From: Candidatus Acetothermia bacterium
Lineage (GTDB): Bacteria > Bipolaricaulota > Bipolaricaulia > Bipolaricaulales > Bipolaricaulaceae
Direction: 5' to 3'
Length of the DNA: 10,788 nt
NCBI GenBank assembly: GCA_003551325.1
Contig: PUMK01000291.1
Coordinates: 1 to 10,788, forward strand
How positions within the stretch are numbered: position 1 is the first letter of the stretch; every line of letters starts with the position of its first letter. The notes beneath the pieces are model-generated. The model was not told where the DNA came from. It did not search any database and was given only the letters and a program-made list of their open reading frames with translations. Below are positions 1 through 5,982 of this stretch, in pieces. The position numbers and the translations under genes were made by a program.

Positions 1-1278
1 CCCCAGCCAGTGGGCGAGCATCGCGTCGAACGCAACACCCCTCAGCACGATGCCGTAGCGCGCAAGTACCTTCATGTCGTATTTCAGATTCTGGCCCCAC
101 ACAAGGGGGTGTTCCCCTTCGAGGGCCGGCCGCAACGCCTGCAGCACCTTGTCCAGGGGCAGCTGCACGGGTACTTCGAGCCCTTCGTGCCCCACCGGGA
201 TGTACCATCCCTCGCCGGGACGCACGGCCAATGCCACCCCCACAATCGTGGCATCCAACGGGTTGACGGACGACGTCTCAAGGTCGAGGGAGAACGTCTC
301 GGCCCGGCCGAGCACATCCACCAGCTTCTCCAGCGCAGCCTCATCAAGCACCAGGTGGTATGACCGCTCAGCCCGGTTGGCCTGAAGGCCGAGCTCCCCA
401 AGCAGTGTCCGGAACCCAAGAGCCTGGAGTTCCCCGACAAGCCGGTCCGCGTCCCACACGGATGGCCGAAGCGCTTCCAGTTCGACGTCCAACGGCGGAG
501 GCCTCAGCGTAACGAGCTCGCGCGACCGAAGCGCTTCGTCACGCCCTTCCGTCAATGCAGCACCCACACGGCGATTCGGGTGCGCTTCGGCTGCCTTGAG
601 CGCCTCCTCCAGCGTCCCGTAGCGGTTCAGGAGTTCACGGGCCCCCTTCTCCCCCACGCCGCGCACGCCCGGGACGTTGTCCGAGCTGTCTCCTACGAGC
701 GCCAGGAGGTCGACCATCGCCTCAGGGGGGACCCCGAAACGCTCCTCTACGCCGGCAGCATCCATGAGCTCGAGCCGGTCGGTCGGACGACGGCCCGGGC
801 GGAGGAGCTTGACATCGTCGCGCACCAACTGGGTCATGTCCTTGTCTCCGGTGAGAAGGAGCGCGGGCACGCGTGCACCTTCCGCCCGCGCAACCAAGGT
901 TGCCATCACGTCGTCAGCCTCGTAGCGCGGCACTTCGAAGCGTGCCAGGCCCAGAGCGTCGAGCAGTGCCTTGGCCCGCGGCAGCTGTACCGAGAGCGCT
1001 TCGGGCATTTCCTTGCGTGTGGCCTTGTACGCAGCGTACGCCTCGTGGCGGACTGTGGGACCTGGGGCGTCGAACACCACAGCCACATAGCGCGACGGGT
1101 ACTGCTTGAGGGCCATGAACAGCGTACGCATGAGCCCGTACACGGCGTTGACCGGTTCACCGCGGGGGGTGGTCAGCTCGGGGATCGCGTGGAACGAACG
1201 GTACAGCGTGGCGTGCGCGTCGATAACGAGAAGGCGCTCCGGCGCGTCCTCGAGCCCCAGCGCCCCCAGGAGATTCAC
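1..1278 (-). CDS. polA: DNA polymerase I, N-terminal part (5'-3' nuclease and start of 3'-5' exonuclease domain)
   Basis: Replication and repair polymerase that removes RNA primers and fills gaps. The window holds the first 426 codons; the polymerase domain lies beyond base 1. The flap-nuclease domain fills about residues 15-300. It shows D20 (LLVIDAHATLYRSF), FDAPGP at 69-74 followed by RHE, YEADD at 119-123, LLTGDKD at 141-147, and the helix-hairpin-helix GDSSDNVPGVRGVGEKGA at 196-213. A DnaQ-like exonuclease domain follows. D332 and E334 (SLDLETSS) and D401 (NLKYD) match the metal ligands of E. coli Pol I, so proofreading looks intact so far, unlike Taq polymerase, which lost these residues. 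The start is GTG, overlapping the ruvC stop in the string GTGA; no strong Shine-Dalgarno is seen, so translation is probably coupled to ruvC. It is the last visible gene of the folP operon. Identification is firm; the exact start is slightly less so. Confidence 0.96.
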   Translation of the reverse strand, partial: MNLLGALGLEDAPERLLVIDAHATLYRSFHAIPELTTPRGEPVNAVYGLMRTLFMALKQYPSRYVAVVFDAPGPTVRHEAYAAYKATRKEMPEALSVQLPRAKALLDALGLARFEVPRYEADDVMATLVARAEGARVPALLLTGDKDMTQLVRDDVKLLRPGRRPTDRLELMDAAGVEERFGVPPEAMVDLLALVGDSSDNVPGVRGVGEKGARELLNRYGTLEEALKAAEAHPNRRVGAALTEGRDEALRSRELVTLRPPPLDVELEALRPSVWDADRLVGELQALGFRTLLGELGLQANRAERSYHLVLDEAALEKLVDVLGRAETFSLDLETSSVNPLDATIVGVALAVRPGEGWYIPVGHEGLEVPVQLPLDKVLQALRPALEGEHPLVWGQNLKYDMKVLARYGIVLRGVAFDAMLAHWLG

Positions 1279-1748
1279 GGGCGACCGTCCATCAGCGCAC
1301 ACAGCGCCACGGCCAGCGCGTCGGCAGCGTGATCGCTAGGCAAGGACGCCACCCCAAGGAGGTGCGCCATCATCCCCATCATCTGCTCCTTCGGCGCCGA
1401 CCCCGTGCCGCACACCCACTTTTTGACCTCCCGCGGTGCATAGCTCCTGAGCCGGCATCCACAGGCGGCGAGTTTGACCACGCCCAAAACCTGCGCGGTG
1501 AGCATGGCCGAAGGGGCATTGCGGGCCAGGTAGACTTCCTCGACCGCCACCACACGTGGCTGATAGGAGGCGATCAGCGCCCCGATCTGCGTGTAGATCG
1601 TGGCCAGGCGTTCGGGAAGCGGATCTTTGGATGGAGGCCGGACGGTCCCCGTGAGCAAGGGGCGCATGTCGTCCCCGCATGCCTCGACAACACCGTAGCC
1701 CGTGGCGGTGAGCCCCGGATCCACGCCGAGGACCCGCACCGTGTTCAA
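1275..1748 (-). CDS. ruvC: Crossover junction endodeoxyribonuclease RuvC
   Basis: Holliday-junction resolvase that works with RuvAB in recombination and fork repair. At 157 residues it is slightly shorter than E. coli RuvC (173). The RNase H-like fold motifs are in order: D10 in RVLGVDPGLTATGYG, E70 in VAVEEVYLARNAPSA, and SDHAADALAVAL at 138-149. The last motif supplies H140 and D143, which is the D-E-H-D arrangement known from Thermus RuvC rather than the four acidic residues of E. coli. The start is TTG, chosen because AAGGA lies 6 bases upstream and because it overlaps the yceD stop as TTGA. A GTG two codons further in is possible but is spaced less well. ruvA and ruvB are not in the window; ruvC instead sits between yceD and polA, which points to co-expression of repair functions. 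Confidence 0.97.
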   Translation of the reverse strand: MNTVRVLGVDPGLTATGYGVVEACGDDMRPLLTGTVRPPSKDPLPERLATIYTQIGALIASYQPRVVAVEEVYLARNAPSAMLTAQVLGVVKLAACGCRLRSYAPREVKKWVCGTGSAPKEQMMGMMAHLLGVASLPSDHAADALAVALCALMDGRP

Positions 1749-1760
1749 AGAAGGTCCTTG
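1743..1760 (-). promoter_or_regulatory. Ribosome binding site and TTG start of ruvC, overlapping the yceD stop
   Basis: On the minus strand AAGGA is followed by 6 bases and then TTG at 1748-1746, which shares bases with the yceD stop TGA (TTGA). The spacing favours this rare start codon over the next in-frame GTG, which would be 12 bases away. Confidence 0.6.
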
Positions 1761-2221
1761 AGTTTCTCCAGCCTGGGGTCGGGGGTGGTGACCGATGCCG
1801 TGCAGCCTTCCCGGTGGTCCTCCATGTTGAGGTCCGCCCCACAGTCAGCGCACAACCCACGACAGTCGGGCCGGCACAGCGGCCTCGGATCCACAGCCAA
1901 CCGCACACCCGCCGCGATCCAGGGCCGGAGTTCGAGATACGGAGCCTTAGGATCCTCAAGCGGAATCTCCTCAAGTTCCTCACGCTCGAACGCCTCTTCG
2001 GCCTTCACAAGACAGCGGGAGCAAGGACGCACAGCCTTCCCGGAAACTCTGAGCGTGACGAACAGGCGCCCCTCATCGTAGAACGCCGAAGCCTTTACCT
2101 GCACAGCCTCCACCAACGTAAGAGGCTCGTCACACCACATCAGGTCATCGAACATCTCCCGGGCCTCGGTCAGCACCGGCCGTCCCGGATACGCACGCAG
2201 TTCCCTAAGTTCGATCCTCAT
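1745..2221 (-). CDS. yceD: YceD/DUF177 family protein (rRNA accumulation, probable zinc binding)
   Basis: A 158-residue member of the DUF177/YceD family, whose members are linked to 23S rRNA accumulation and are usually encoded just before rpmF (ribosomal protein L32). The family marks are visible: PCSRC at 66-70, then CRPDCRGLCADCGADLN at 116-132 with cysteines 116, 120, 124 and 127, and a C-terminal DPRLEKLKDLL. The cysteines probably bind zinc; that is inferred from their spacing. The start at 2221 is the second of two adjacent ATG codons. It leaves a purine-rich AAGGGGGG at normal distance, whereas a longer frame to 2308 adds residues that only shadow folP. The gene overlaps the folP end by 17 bases and the ruvC start by 4. 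The usual partner rpmF is absent here, which is unusual. Molecular function remains poorly known in the family. Confidence 0.9.
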   Translation of the reverse strand: MRIELRELRAYPGRPVLTEAREMFDDLMWCDEPLTLVEAVQVKASAFYDEGRLFVTLRVSGKAVRPCSRCLVKAEEAFEREELEEIPLEDPKAPYLELRPWIAAGVRLAVDPRPLCRPDCRGLCADCGADLNMEDHREGCTASVTTPDPRLEKLKDLL

Positions 2222-3056
2222 CATTCCCCCCTTCGGACCGCAACCACACCGCCAGGTCCACCGCCCTGCGGACTGGCGCCACATCGTGAACCCGTACGGC
2301 ATCAGCACCCTGAGCTACGGCCACCGCGCACGTAGCCAGCGTACCCTCCAACCGGTCCGTCACCGGAAGGTCAAGGAGCATGCCGATGAACCGCTTGCGC
2401 GAGGGTCCGATGAGCACTGGGTACCCCAATGCACGCAACACGGCGATGTGCCGGATGAGTTCGAGGTTGTGGTCCACGGTCTTCCCAAAACCGATGCCGG
2501 GGTCGACCGCGATGCGCTGGGGTGACACCCCGGCATCGAGCGCTGCGCGTACCCTGTCCGCGAGGAAACCCTTGACCTCGTCCACGACGTCATCGTACTG
2601 CGGGTTGTCCTGCATGGTGGCCGGAGTCCCCTTCATGTGCATGAGGACCAGCCCCGCGTCATAACGGGCCACGAGCGCCCCCATCGCCGGATCCCGGCGC
2701 AGGGCGGTGATGTCGTTGACGATACGCGCACCAGCCCGCAGCGCCGCTTCGGCGACCTCAGCGTTGCTCGTGTCGATCGACACGGGTACCCGCAGTCGCG
2801 CGGTGAGCCGCTCCACAACAGGCAACACGAGCGACAGCTCCTCATCCGTCGAGATGTCGATCGATCCTGGACGCGTCGATGCTCCCCCCACGTCCACCAC
2901 ATCCGCCCCTTCGGCCTCCATCCTGAGGCCATGAGCGACAGCCAGTTCGGGATCGGTGAACTGGCCTCCGTCGGAGAACGAGTCGGGGGACGTGTTCAGG
3001 ACACCCATGACGAGCACGGGTCGGGGTCGGTTAGCGCTTTTCCATTCCCACGGCAT
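2205..3056 (-). CDS. folP: Dihydropteroate synthase
   Basis: Cytosolic enzyme of folate synthesis that joins dihydropterin pyrophosphate to p-aminobenzoate; it is the target of sulfonamide drugs. It has 283 residues, the usual length, forming a TIM barrel. Motifs in order are VMGVLNTSPDSFSDGG (16-31, with N21), VVDVGGASTRPGS (53-65), VSIDTS (D95), IVNDITALR (N114), LMHMKGTPATMQ (138-149), AVDPGIGFGK (D185), GPSRKRFIG (K221) and VRVHDV (R256, H257). The second pterin loop has Ala where many homologues have Glu (GGESTRPG), a minor oddity. The ATG at 3056 has no good Shine-Dalgarno. A TATACT box lies only 10 bases upstream and an inverted repeat covers the start, so the message may be almost leaderless. 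It is the first gene of the operon leading to polA. Confidence 0.97.
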   Translation of the reverse strand: MPWEWKSANRPRPVLVMGVLNTSPDSFSDGGQFTDPELAVAHGLRMEAEGADVVDVGGASTRPGSIDISTDEELSLVLPVVERLTARLRVPVSIDTSNAEVAEAALRAGARIVNDITALRRDPAMGALVARYDAGLVLMHMKGTPATMQDNPQYDDVVDEVKGFLADRVRAALDAGVSPQRIAVDPGIGFGKTVDHNLELIRHIAVLRALGYPVLIGPSRKRFIGMLLDLPVTDRLEGTLATCAVAVAQGADAVRVHDVAPVRRAVDLAVWLRSEGGNDEDRT

Positions 3057-3071
3057 ACTGGTTCACAGTAT
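3055..3071. promoter_or_regulatory. Inverted repeat over the folP start, possible operator
   Basis: ATACTG and CAGTAT form a perfect 6-base inverted repeat separated by 5 bases. It spans the folP -10 box, the predicted transcription start and the first bases of the ATG, where a bound protein would block transcription. In RNA it could also form a small hairpin hiding the start. No regulator can be named. Confidence 0.35.
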
Positions 3072-3072
3072 A
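3067..3072 (-). promoter_or_regulatory. Putative -10 box (TATACT) of the folP operon
   Basis: TATACT on the minus strand ends 10 bases before the folP ATG. It matches the bacterial -10 consensus at 5 of 6 positions. The -35 region about 17 bases further up is weak. If used, transcription would begin only about 3 bases before the start codon. Confidence 0.45.
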
Positions 3073-3094
3073 ACATCGGGGCGACGCCCTCCAG

Positions 3095-3123
3095 TTGATC
3101 CTACCCCCTCCCCCGCCTACTAT
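3095..3123 (+). promoter_or_regulatory. Probable sigma-70-type promoter of rplI-murJ
   Basis: TTGATC (3095-3100) and TACTAT (3118-3123) each match consensus at 4 of 6 positions and are separated by the ideal 17 bases. Transcription would begin near 3130, giving a leader of about 20 bases that contains the rplI ribosome binding site. It is divergent from folP. Confidence 0.6.
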
Positions 3124-3135
3124 ATGGCCCGTCAG

Positions 3136-3152
3136 AAGGGGTGATCACCGTG
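3136..3152 (+). promoter_or_regulatory. Ribosome binding site and GTG start of rplI
   Basis: AAGGGG at 3136-3141 lies 8 bases before GTG at 3150, which decides the start. An in-frame GTG at 3141 overlaps the Shine-Dalgarno and adds three residues not expected in L9. Bases 3140-3149 (GGTGATCACC) form a perfect 10-base palindrome, and GGTGATC within it also matches the extended complement of the 16S rRNA 3' end. Confidence 0.6.
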
Positions 3153-3596
3153 AAGGTCCTGTTGATTCAAGAGGTTCCAAAGCTAGGCGTGCCCGGAGAC
3201 GTGGTGGACGTCAAGAACGGCTACGCCCGCAACTACTTGCTGCCCAAGCGCATGGCTGTGCCGCCCACCCAGCACGAGATGACCCGCTACGCGAAGCTGC
3301 GCGAGCAGTACCAGCGCGAGTTGGCCGATCGGCGCACTCGCTCGCAGATGCTCGCCGAGAAGCTCCAAGGTGCGGAGTTCACGTTTGCCCGCCGGGTGCA
3401 CGACGAGGACAAACTCTACGCCGGCGTCAGGCCACAGGAGTTGGCCAAGGAGATCGAAACGCGCTTCGAGGAGAAGGTCGATCCAGAGAGAATCGCCATG
3501 GACGCCATCGAGACCGTGGGAGCGTACACGGCCCGCGTGGGGATCTACGAGGACATCAGCGCCGAGGTCAAGATCGTGGTAACCCCGTCCTCCTAA
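3150..3596 (+). CDS. rplI: 50S ribosomal protein L9
   Basis: Ribosomal protein bL9, which binds 23S rRNA near the base of the L1 stalk and helps keep the reading frame. At 148 residues it matches the E. coli length of 149. The N-terminal domain shows the signature MKVLLIQEVPKLGVPGD then VKNGYARNYLLPK, the RNA-contacting loop. A long connecting helix rich in Arg, Glu and Lys runs from about residue 45 to 75. The C-terminal domain has the expected DKLYAGVRPQELAKEI and ends in VKIVVTP. L9 is often found with rpsF, ssb and rpsR; here it stands alone in front of murJ, with only 4 bases between them, so the two are probably co-transcribed from the promoter at 3095-3123. Confidence 0.97.
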   Translation: MKVLLIQEVPKLGVPGDVVDVKNGYARNYLLPKRMAVPPTQHEMTRYAKLREQYQRELADRRTRSQMLAEKLQGAEFTFARRVHDEDKLYAGVRPQELAKEIETRFEEKVDPERIAMDAIETVGAYTARVGIYEDISAEVKIVVTPSS

Positions 3597-3600
3597 AGGT

Positions 3601-5094
3601 ATGCCGCGCCCGTTGACCGGGGACGTCCTCCGTGCGGCCCTGGGAACGGGCTTCTCCCGGGTGTTCGGCCTGGGACGCGATATCGCCGTGGCCCATGTGT
3701 TCGGGGCCACGGCTTCCTACGACGCGTACCTCGTGGCCTTTTTCGTCCCCAACCTCCTGCGTGGCCTCCTCGGGGAGGGGGGATTGGCCGCTGCGTTTCT
3801 CCCTGTCTATGGCCAGGCTCAGGCCGAAGGACGGGGCAGAGCCGTGGCTGCGCACACGTTCTCGGTCCTCCTCGTCATCCTCCCGATCCTCTGCGCGCTC
3901 GGTGCGTGGGCCGCGCCCCTGTACATCCCCCTGCTCGCCGCTGGCTTTCCCCAAGAGCAACTCACGCTTGCCATCACGCTGGGACGCTGGATGTTCCCGT
4001 TCATCGGCCTCGTGTCGCTGGCCGCGTTGGCAAGCGGGATCCTCAACGCCGGAGGCCGGTTCTTCCTCCCAGCACTGGCCCCAGCCCTCCCCAACCTGGC
4101 GATGATCCTCGGTGCCCTCCTCCTCACGCCCATCGCCCGCCCCCCCATCAGCGCCCTGGCCTTTGGGCTTCTCATCGGCGCGGCGGGGATGCTCATCGTC
4201 CAGCTGCCCCTTCTCAGAGGGGAGGTGGGTCGCCTGCCACGCCCATGGCCGCCCTCAGCGGAGATCCGCCAGATGGGGCGCCGGCTGTTGCCGGTGCTGG
4301 GGGGGGTGGCGATGGCGGAGATCAACATCCTTGTCGACACGCGCCTCGCTTCGTATCTGGCCGAGGGCGCCATCGCCACGCTGCAGTACGCGATGCGTCT
4401 GTTCCAGTTACCTATCGGCATCGTCGCCGTCTCCGTAGCCGTGGCCGCCCTGCCTCGCTTCGCCCGCAACGCCGCCCACGGTCTTACGGGACCTTTCCGT
4501 GACGCGCTTTCCGAAGGCGTGGGGCTCTCCACCGTGCTCATCCTTCCGGCCATGGCCGGCCTGCTGGCGCTCGGCCGACCGATCATCGCGCTCCTCTTCG
4601 AGCACGGTGCGTTCACCGCAGAGGACACAGCCCGTACGTACGCTGCACTGGCCGCGTACCTGTCCGGGCTGTGGGCGTACACGCTCGTGTATCTCTTCTC
4701 CCGGGCGTTCTACGGTTTGGGAAGGCCGGGCATCCCGGTGCTCACCGGCGCCGTTGCGGTTCTCGTCAACATCGGCCTCGACCTATGGTGGGTGGGGCCG
4801 TGGGGAACGTTCGGGCTTGCCCTGGCCACGGGGGTCGCCGGTTGGGTCAACGCCCTGGCCCAGGGCTGGCTTCTCTGGCGCAGGGGAACAGGTTGGGTGC
4901 CGCTGCGACCGGTGCTGGGCGCCGCCGCTGCCGCAGCCCTGATGGGCCTTGCCGTGGCGGCCGCCGACCGATTCCTTCTCGCACCGCTTCCTCCATCGGC
5001 GCGGGTCGCCACCGGTGTGGCGCTGGGCATCGGCGTGTTCGTGATCGCAGCAGCGCGCTTAGGGGTGTGGCGTTGGGTCAGGGCCGTACGATGA
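3601..5094 (+). CDS. murJ: Lipid II flippase MurJ (MviN family)
   Basis: Inner-membrane protein of the MOP superfamily that moves lipid II across the membrane for peptidoglycan synthesis. Its 497 residues have the hydrophobic profile of about 14 helices and match family length. Diagnostic features are FSRVFGLGRDIAVAHVFGA with R20 and R26, D41 in SYDAYLVAFFVPNLLRG with R54, and YAMRLFQLPIG with R266. These correspond to the essential arginines R18, R24, R52 and R270 of E. coli MurJ. Other family blocks are ILNAGGRFFLPALAP and ALYLF-type helices near the C-terminus. The ATG at 3601 follows the rplI stop by 4 bases; AAAGG sits too close for a good Shine-Dalgarno, so coupling to rplI translation is likely. 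An in-frame TTG at 3613 is an alternative start. The end overlaps the convergent gene by 17 bases. The presence of murJ implies a walled bacterium. Confidence 0.96.
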   Translation: MPRPLTGDVLRAALGTGFSRVFGLGRDIAVAHVFGATASYDAYLVAFFVPNLLRGLLGEGGLAAAFLPVYGQAQAEGRGRAVAAHTFSVLLVILPILCALGAWAAPLYIPLLAAGFPQEQLTLAITLGRWMFPFIGLVSLAALASGILNAGGRFFLPALAPALPNLAMILGALLLTPIARPPISALAFGLLIGAAGMLIVQLPLLRGEVGRLPRPWPPSAEIRQMGRRLLPVLGGVAMAEINILVDTRLASYLAEGAIATLQYAMRLFQLPIGIVAVSVAVAALPRFARNAAHGLTGPFRDALSEGVGLSTVLILPAMAGLLALGRPIIALLFEHGAFTAEDTARTYAALAAYLSGLWAYTLVYLFSRAFYGLGRPGIPVLTGAVAVLVNIGLDLWWVGPWGTFGLALATGVAGWVNALAQGWLLWRRGTGWVPLRPVLGAAAAAALMGLAVAAADRFLLAPLPPSARVATGVALGIGVFVIAAARLGVWRWVRAVR

Positions 5095-5674
5095 GGCCCC
5101 CCTGGTGCCCTTCAGGCCTGTCTTGCGGAGGGATCAGCCCCAGAAGCCCGTGCACAAACCGATGGGTATCCTCGGTGGTGCGGTACGCGCCCAGCCAACC
5201 GGACAGCGCTTGTGCGGCATCCCGCAGCGTCGGTGCCGACAGGCGTCCTTCCTGGACCAATGGCAAGAGTGTTTCGGTCAGCATCCGCCCCAGCATCGGA
5301 GGGGCTGCCCCGACGATCGTGATCGGGGACAACGTCTGCGCGAGAAACGCGACAGCGCTCTCCACATGCTCGTCGTCGGCATCGGTCGTGTGGAGCATGT
5401 CCGCCAAAAGCTGCGCTAGGAGCTCAACATAGCGCCATAGGTCTTCCTGCCCTTCAGCGGAGAGGTGCCCTTGCCACTCGGCCCACGCTTGGACGAGCTC
5501 ACGCGCCCTGCGCTCGCGCAGGTGCCGTTCAGCAGCCACAAGAAACGTACAGCTGGGGATGCAGCGTACCGTCTTCCGACGGTGCGTCCCGCAACAGGTA
5601 CTGCAAATACGCCTTCCCAGCGCGGGGCAAGCCCGGTCCCCGGTGCGCTGTTCACAGAGAGCGCAGACCGCCAT
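5078..5674 (-). CDS. Unrecognised protein with an eight-cysteine N-terminal zinc-ribbon-like domain
   Basis: I cannot name a function. The 198-residue protein has eight cysteines in its first 42 residues (4, 7, 16, 24, 27, 28, 38, 42) and none afterwards. The CxxC pairs and the block RRICSTCCGTHRR followed by CIPSC resemble small uncharacterised zinc-ribbon proteins in many bacteria, and would fit two metal sites. The rest is helical, with leucine- and alanine-rich stretches such as LWRYVELLAQLLADML, and has no signal peptide or clear membrane segment. The start at 5674 begins directly before the first cysteine; a longer frame to 5731 lies inside the upstream gene. Only 2 bases separate it from the DUF59 stop, so it belongs to the ftsH operon. 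Its position suggests a role with metals, iron-sulfur proteins or RNA, but that is inference. Confidence 0.85.
   Translation of the reverse strand: MAVCALCEQRTGDRACPALGRRICSTCCGTHRRKTVRCIPSCTFLVAAERHLRERRARELVQAWAEWQGHLSAEGQEDLWRYVELLAQLLADMLHTTDADDEHVESAVAFLAQTLSPITIVGAAPPMLGRMLTETLLPLVQEGRLSAPTLRDAAQALSGWLGAYRTTEDTHRFVHGLLGLIPPQDRPEGHQGGLIVRP
5081..5099. terminator. Weak hairpin at the convergent gene ends, possible two-way terminator
   Basis: GGGCC (5081-5085) and GGCCC (5095-5099) can pair around a 9-base loop, right where the murJ stop and the stop of the convergent gene overlap. There is no T-run on either side, so a factor-independent terminator is doubtful, but there is no other place for one between these operons. 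Confidence 0.2.
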
Positions 5675-5676
5675 CG

Positions 5677-5982
5677 TCAACGGTCCGCGAAGTGTTGCCG
5701 TAGCTCGTCGGACATCCGCTCGGGACCCCAAGCGGGCTCCCAGACGAGACTCCCCTCGACATCGTAGTCGCCGAAGGCTGTTCGAAGCGCTTCCTCCACC
5801 CGCGCCGGGAGTTCGCCAGCCATCGGCGAACCCGGGTGGGTGAGCGTGATGTCGACGGAGATCGTGCCGTCGACAACCTGCACCTCGTAGACCAGCCCCA
5901 GGTCCACCACGTTGATCCCCTGCTCGCGATCAACGACGTTCTCCCTTAGGACCTCGCGAACCGCTGCTTCAGTGGGATGCAT
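5677..5982 (-). CDS. DUF59/MIP18 family protein (iron-sulfur assembly factor-like), lacking the family cysteine
   Basis: A 101-residue protein of the MIP18/DUF59 family, related to SufT and PaaD, which help mature iron-sulfur proteins. Clear family marks are INVVDLGLVYEVQVVDG (23-39), VDITLTHPGSPMAG (43-56) and VWEPAWGPERMSDELR (80-95). Two departures stand out. The usual TxxxCP motif reads THPGSP, with Ser52 in place of the cysteine, and the usual DPE at the N-terminus reads DRE. The whole protein has no cysteine. It may therefore act as a scaffold or adaptor rather than in cluster handling. The start at 5982 has GAGG 6 bases upstream and overlaps the Rrf2 gene by 14 bases; the frame upstream to 6129 is a shadow. 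It lies between the regulator and the eight-cysteine protein. Confidence 0.85.
   Translation of the reverse strand: MHPTEAAVREVLRENVVDREQGINVVDLGLVYEVQVVDGTISVDITLTHPGSPMAGELPARVEEALRTAFGDYDVEGSLVWEPAWGPERMSDELRQHFADR

Noticed and set aside
580..2081. Two plus-strand open frames of 250 codons each (580-1332 and 1329-2081)
   Set aside because: They are antisense to polA, ruvC and yceD, all of which carry intact active-site or metal motifs. No motif is seen in the plus-strand frames.
3057..3149. Possible riboswitch or small RNA in the folP-rplI gap
   Set aside because: Only 93 bases separate the starts and they are filled by two promoters and a ribosome binding site. No extended paired structure is visible.
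3183..4682. Minus-strand open frames opposite rplI and murJ
   Set aside because: L9 and MurJ on the plus strand are full-length and conserved; the antisense products are low-complexity Arg/Ala/Ser sequences.
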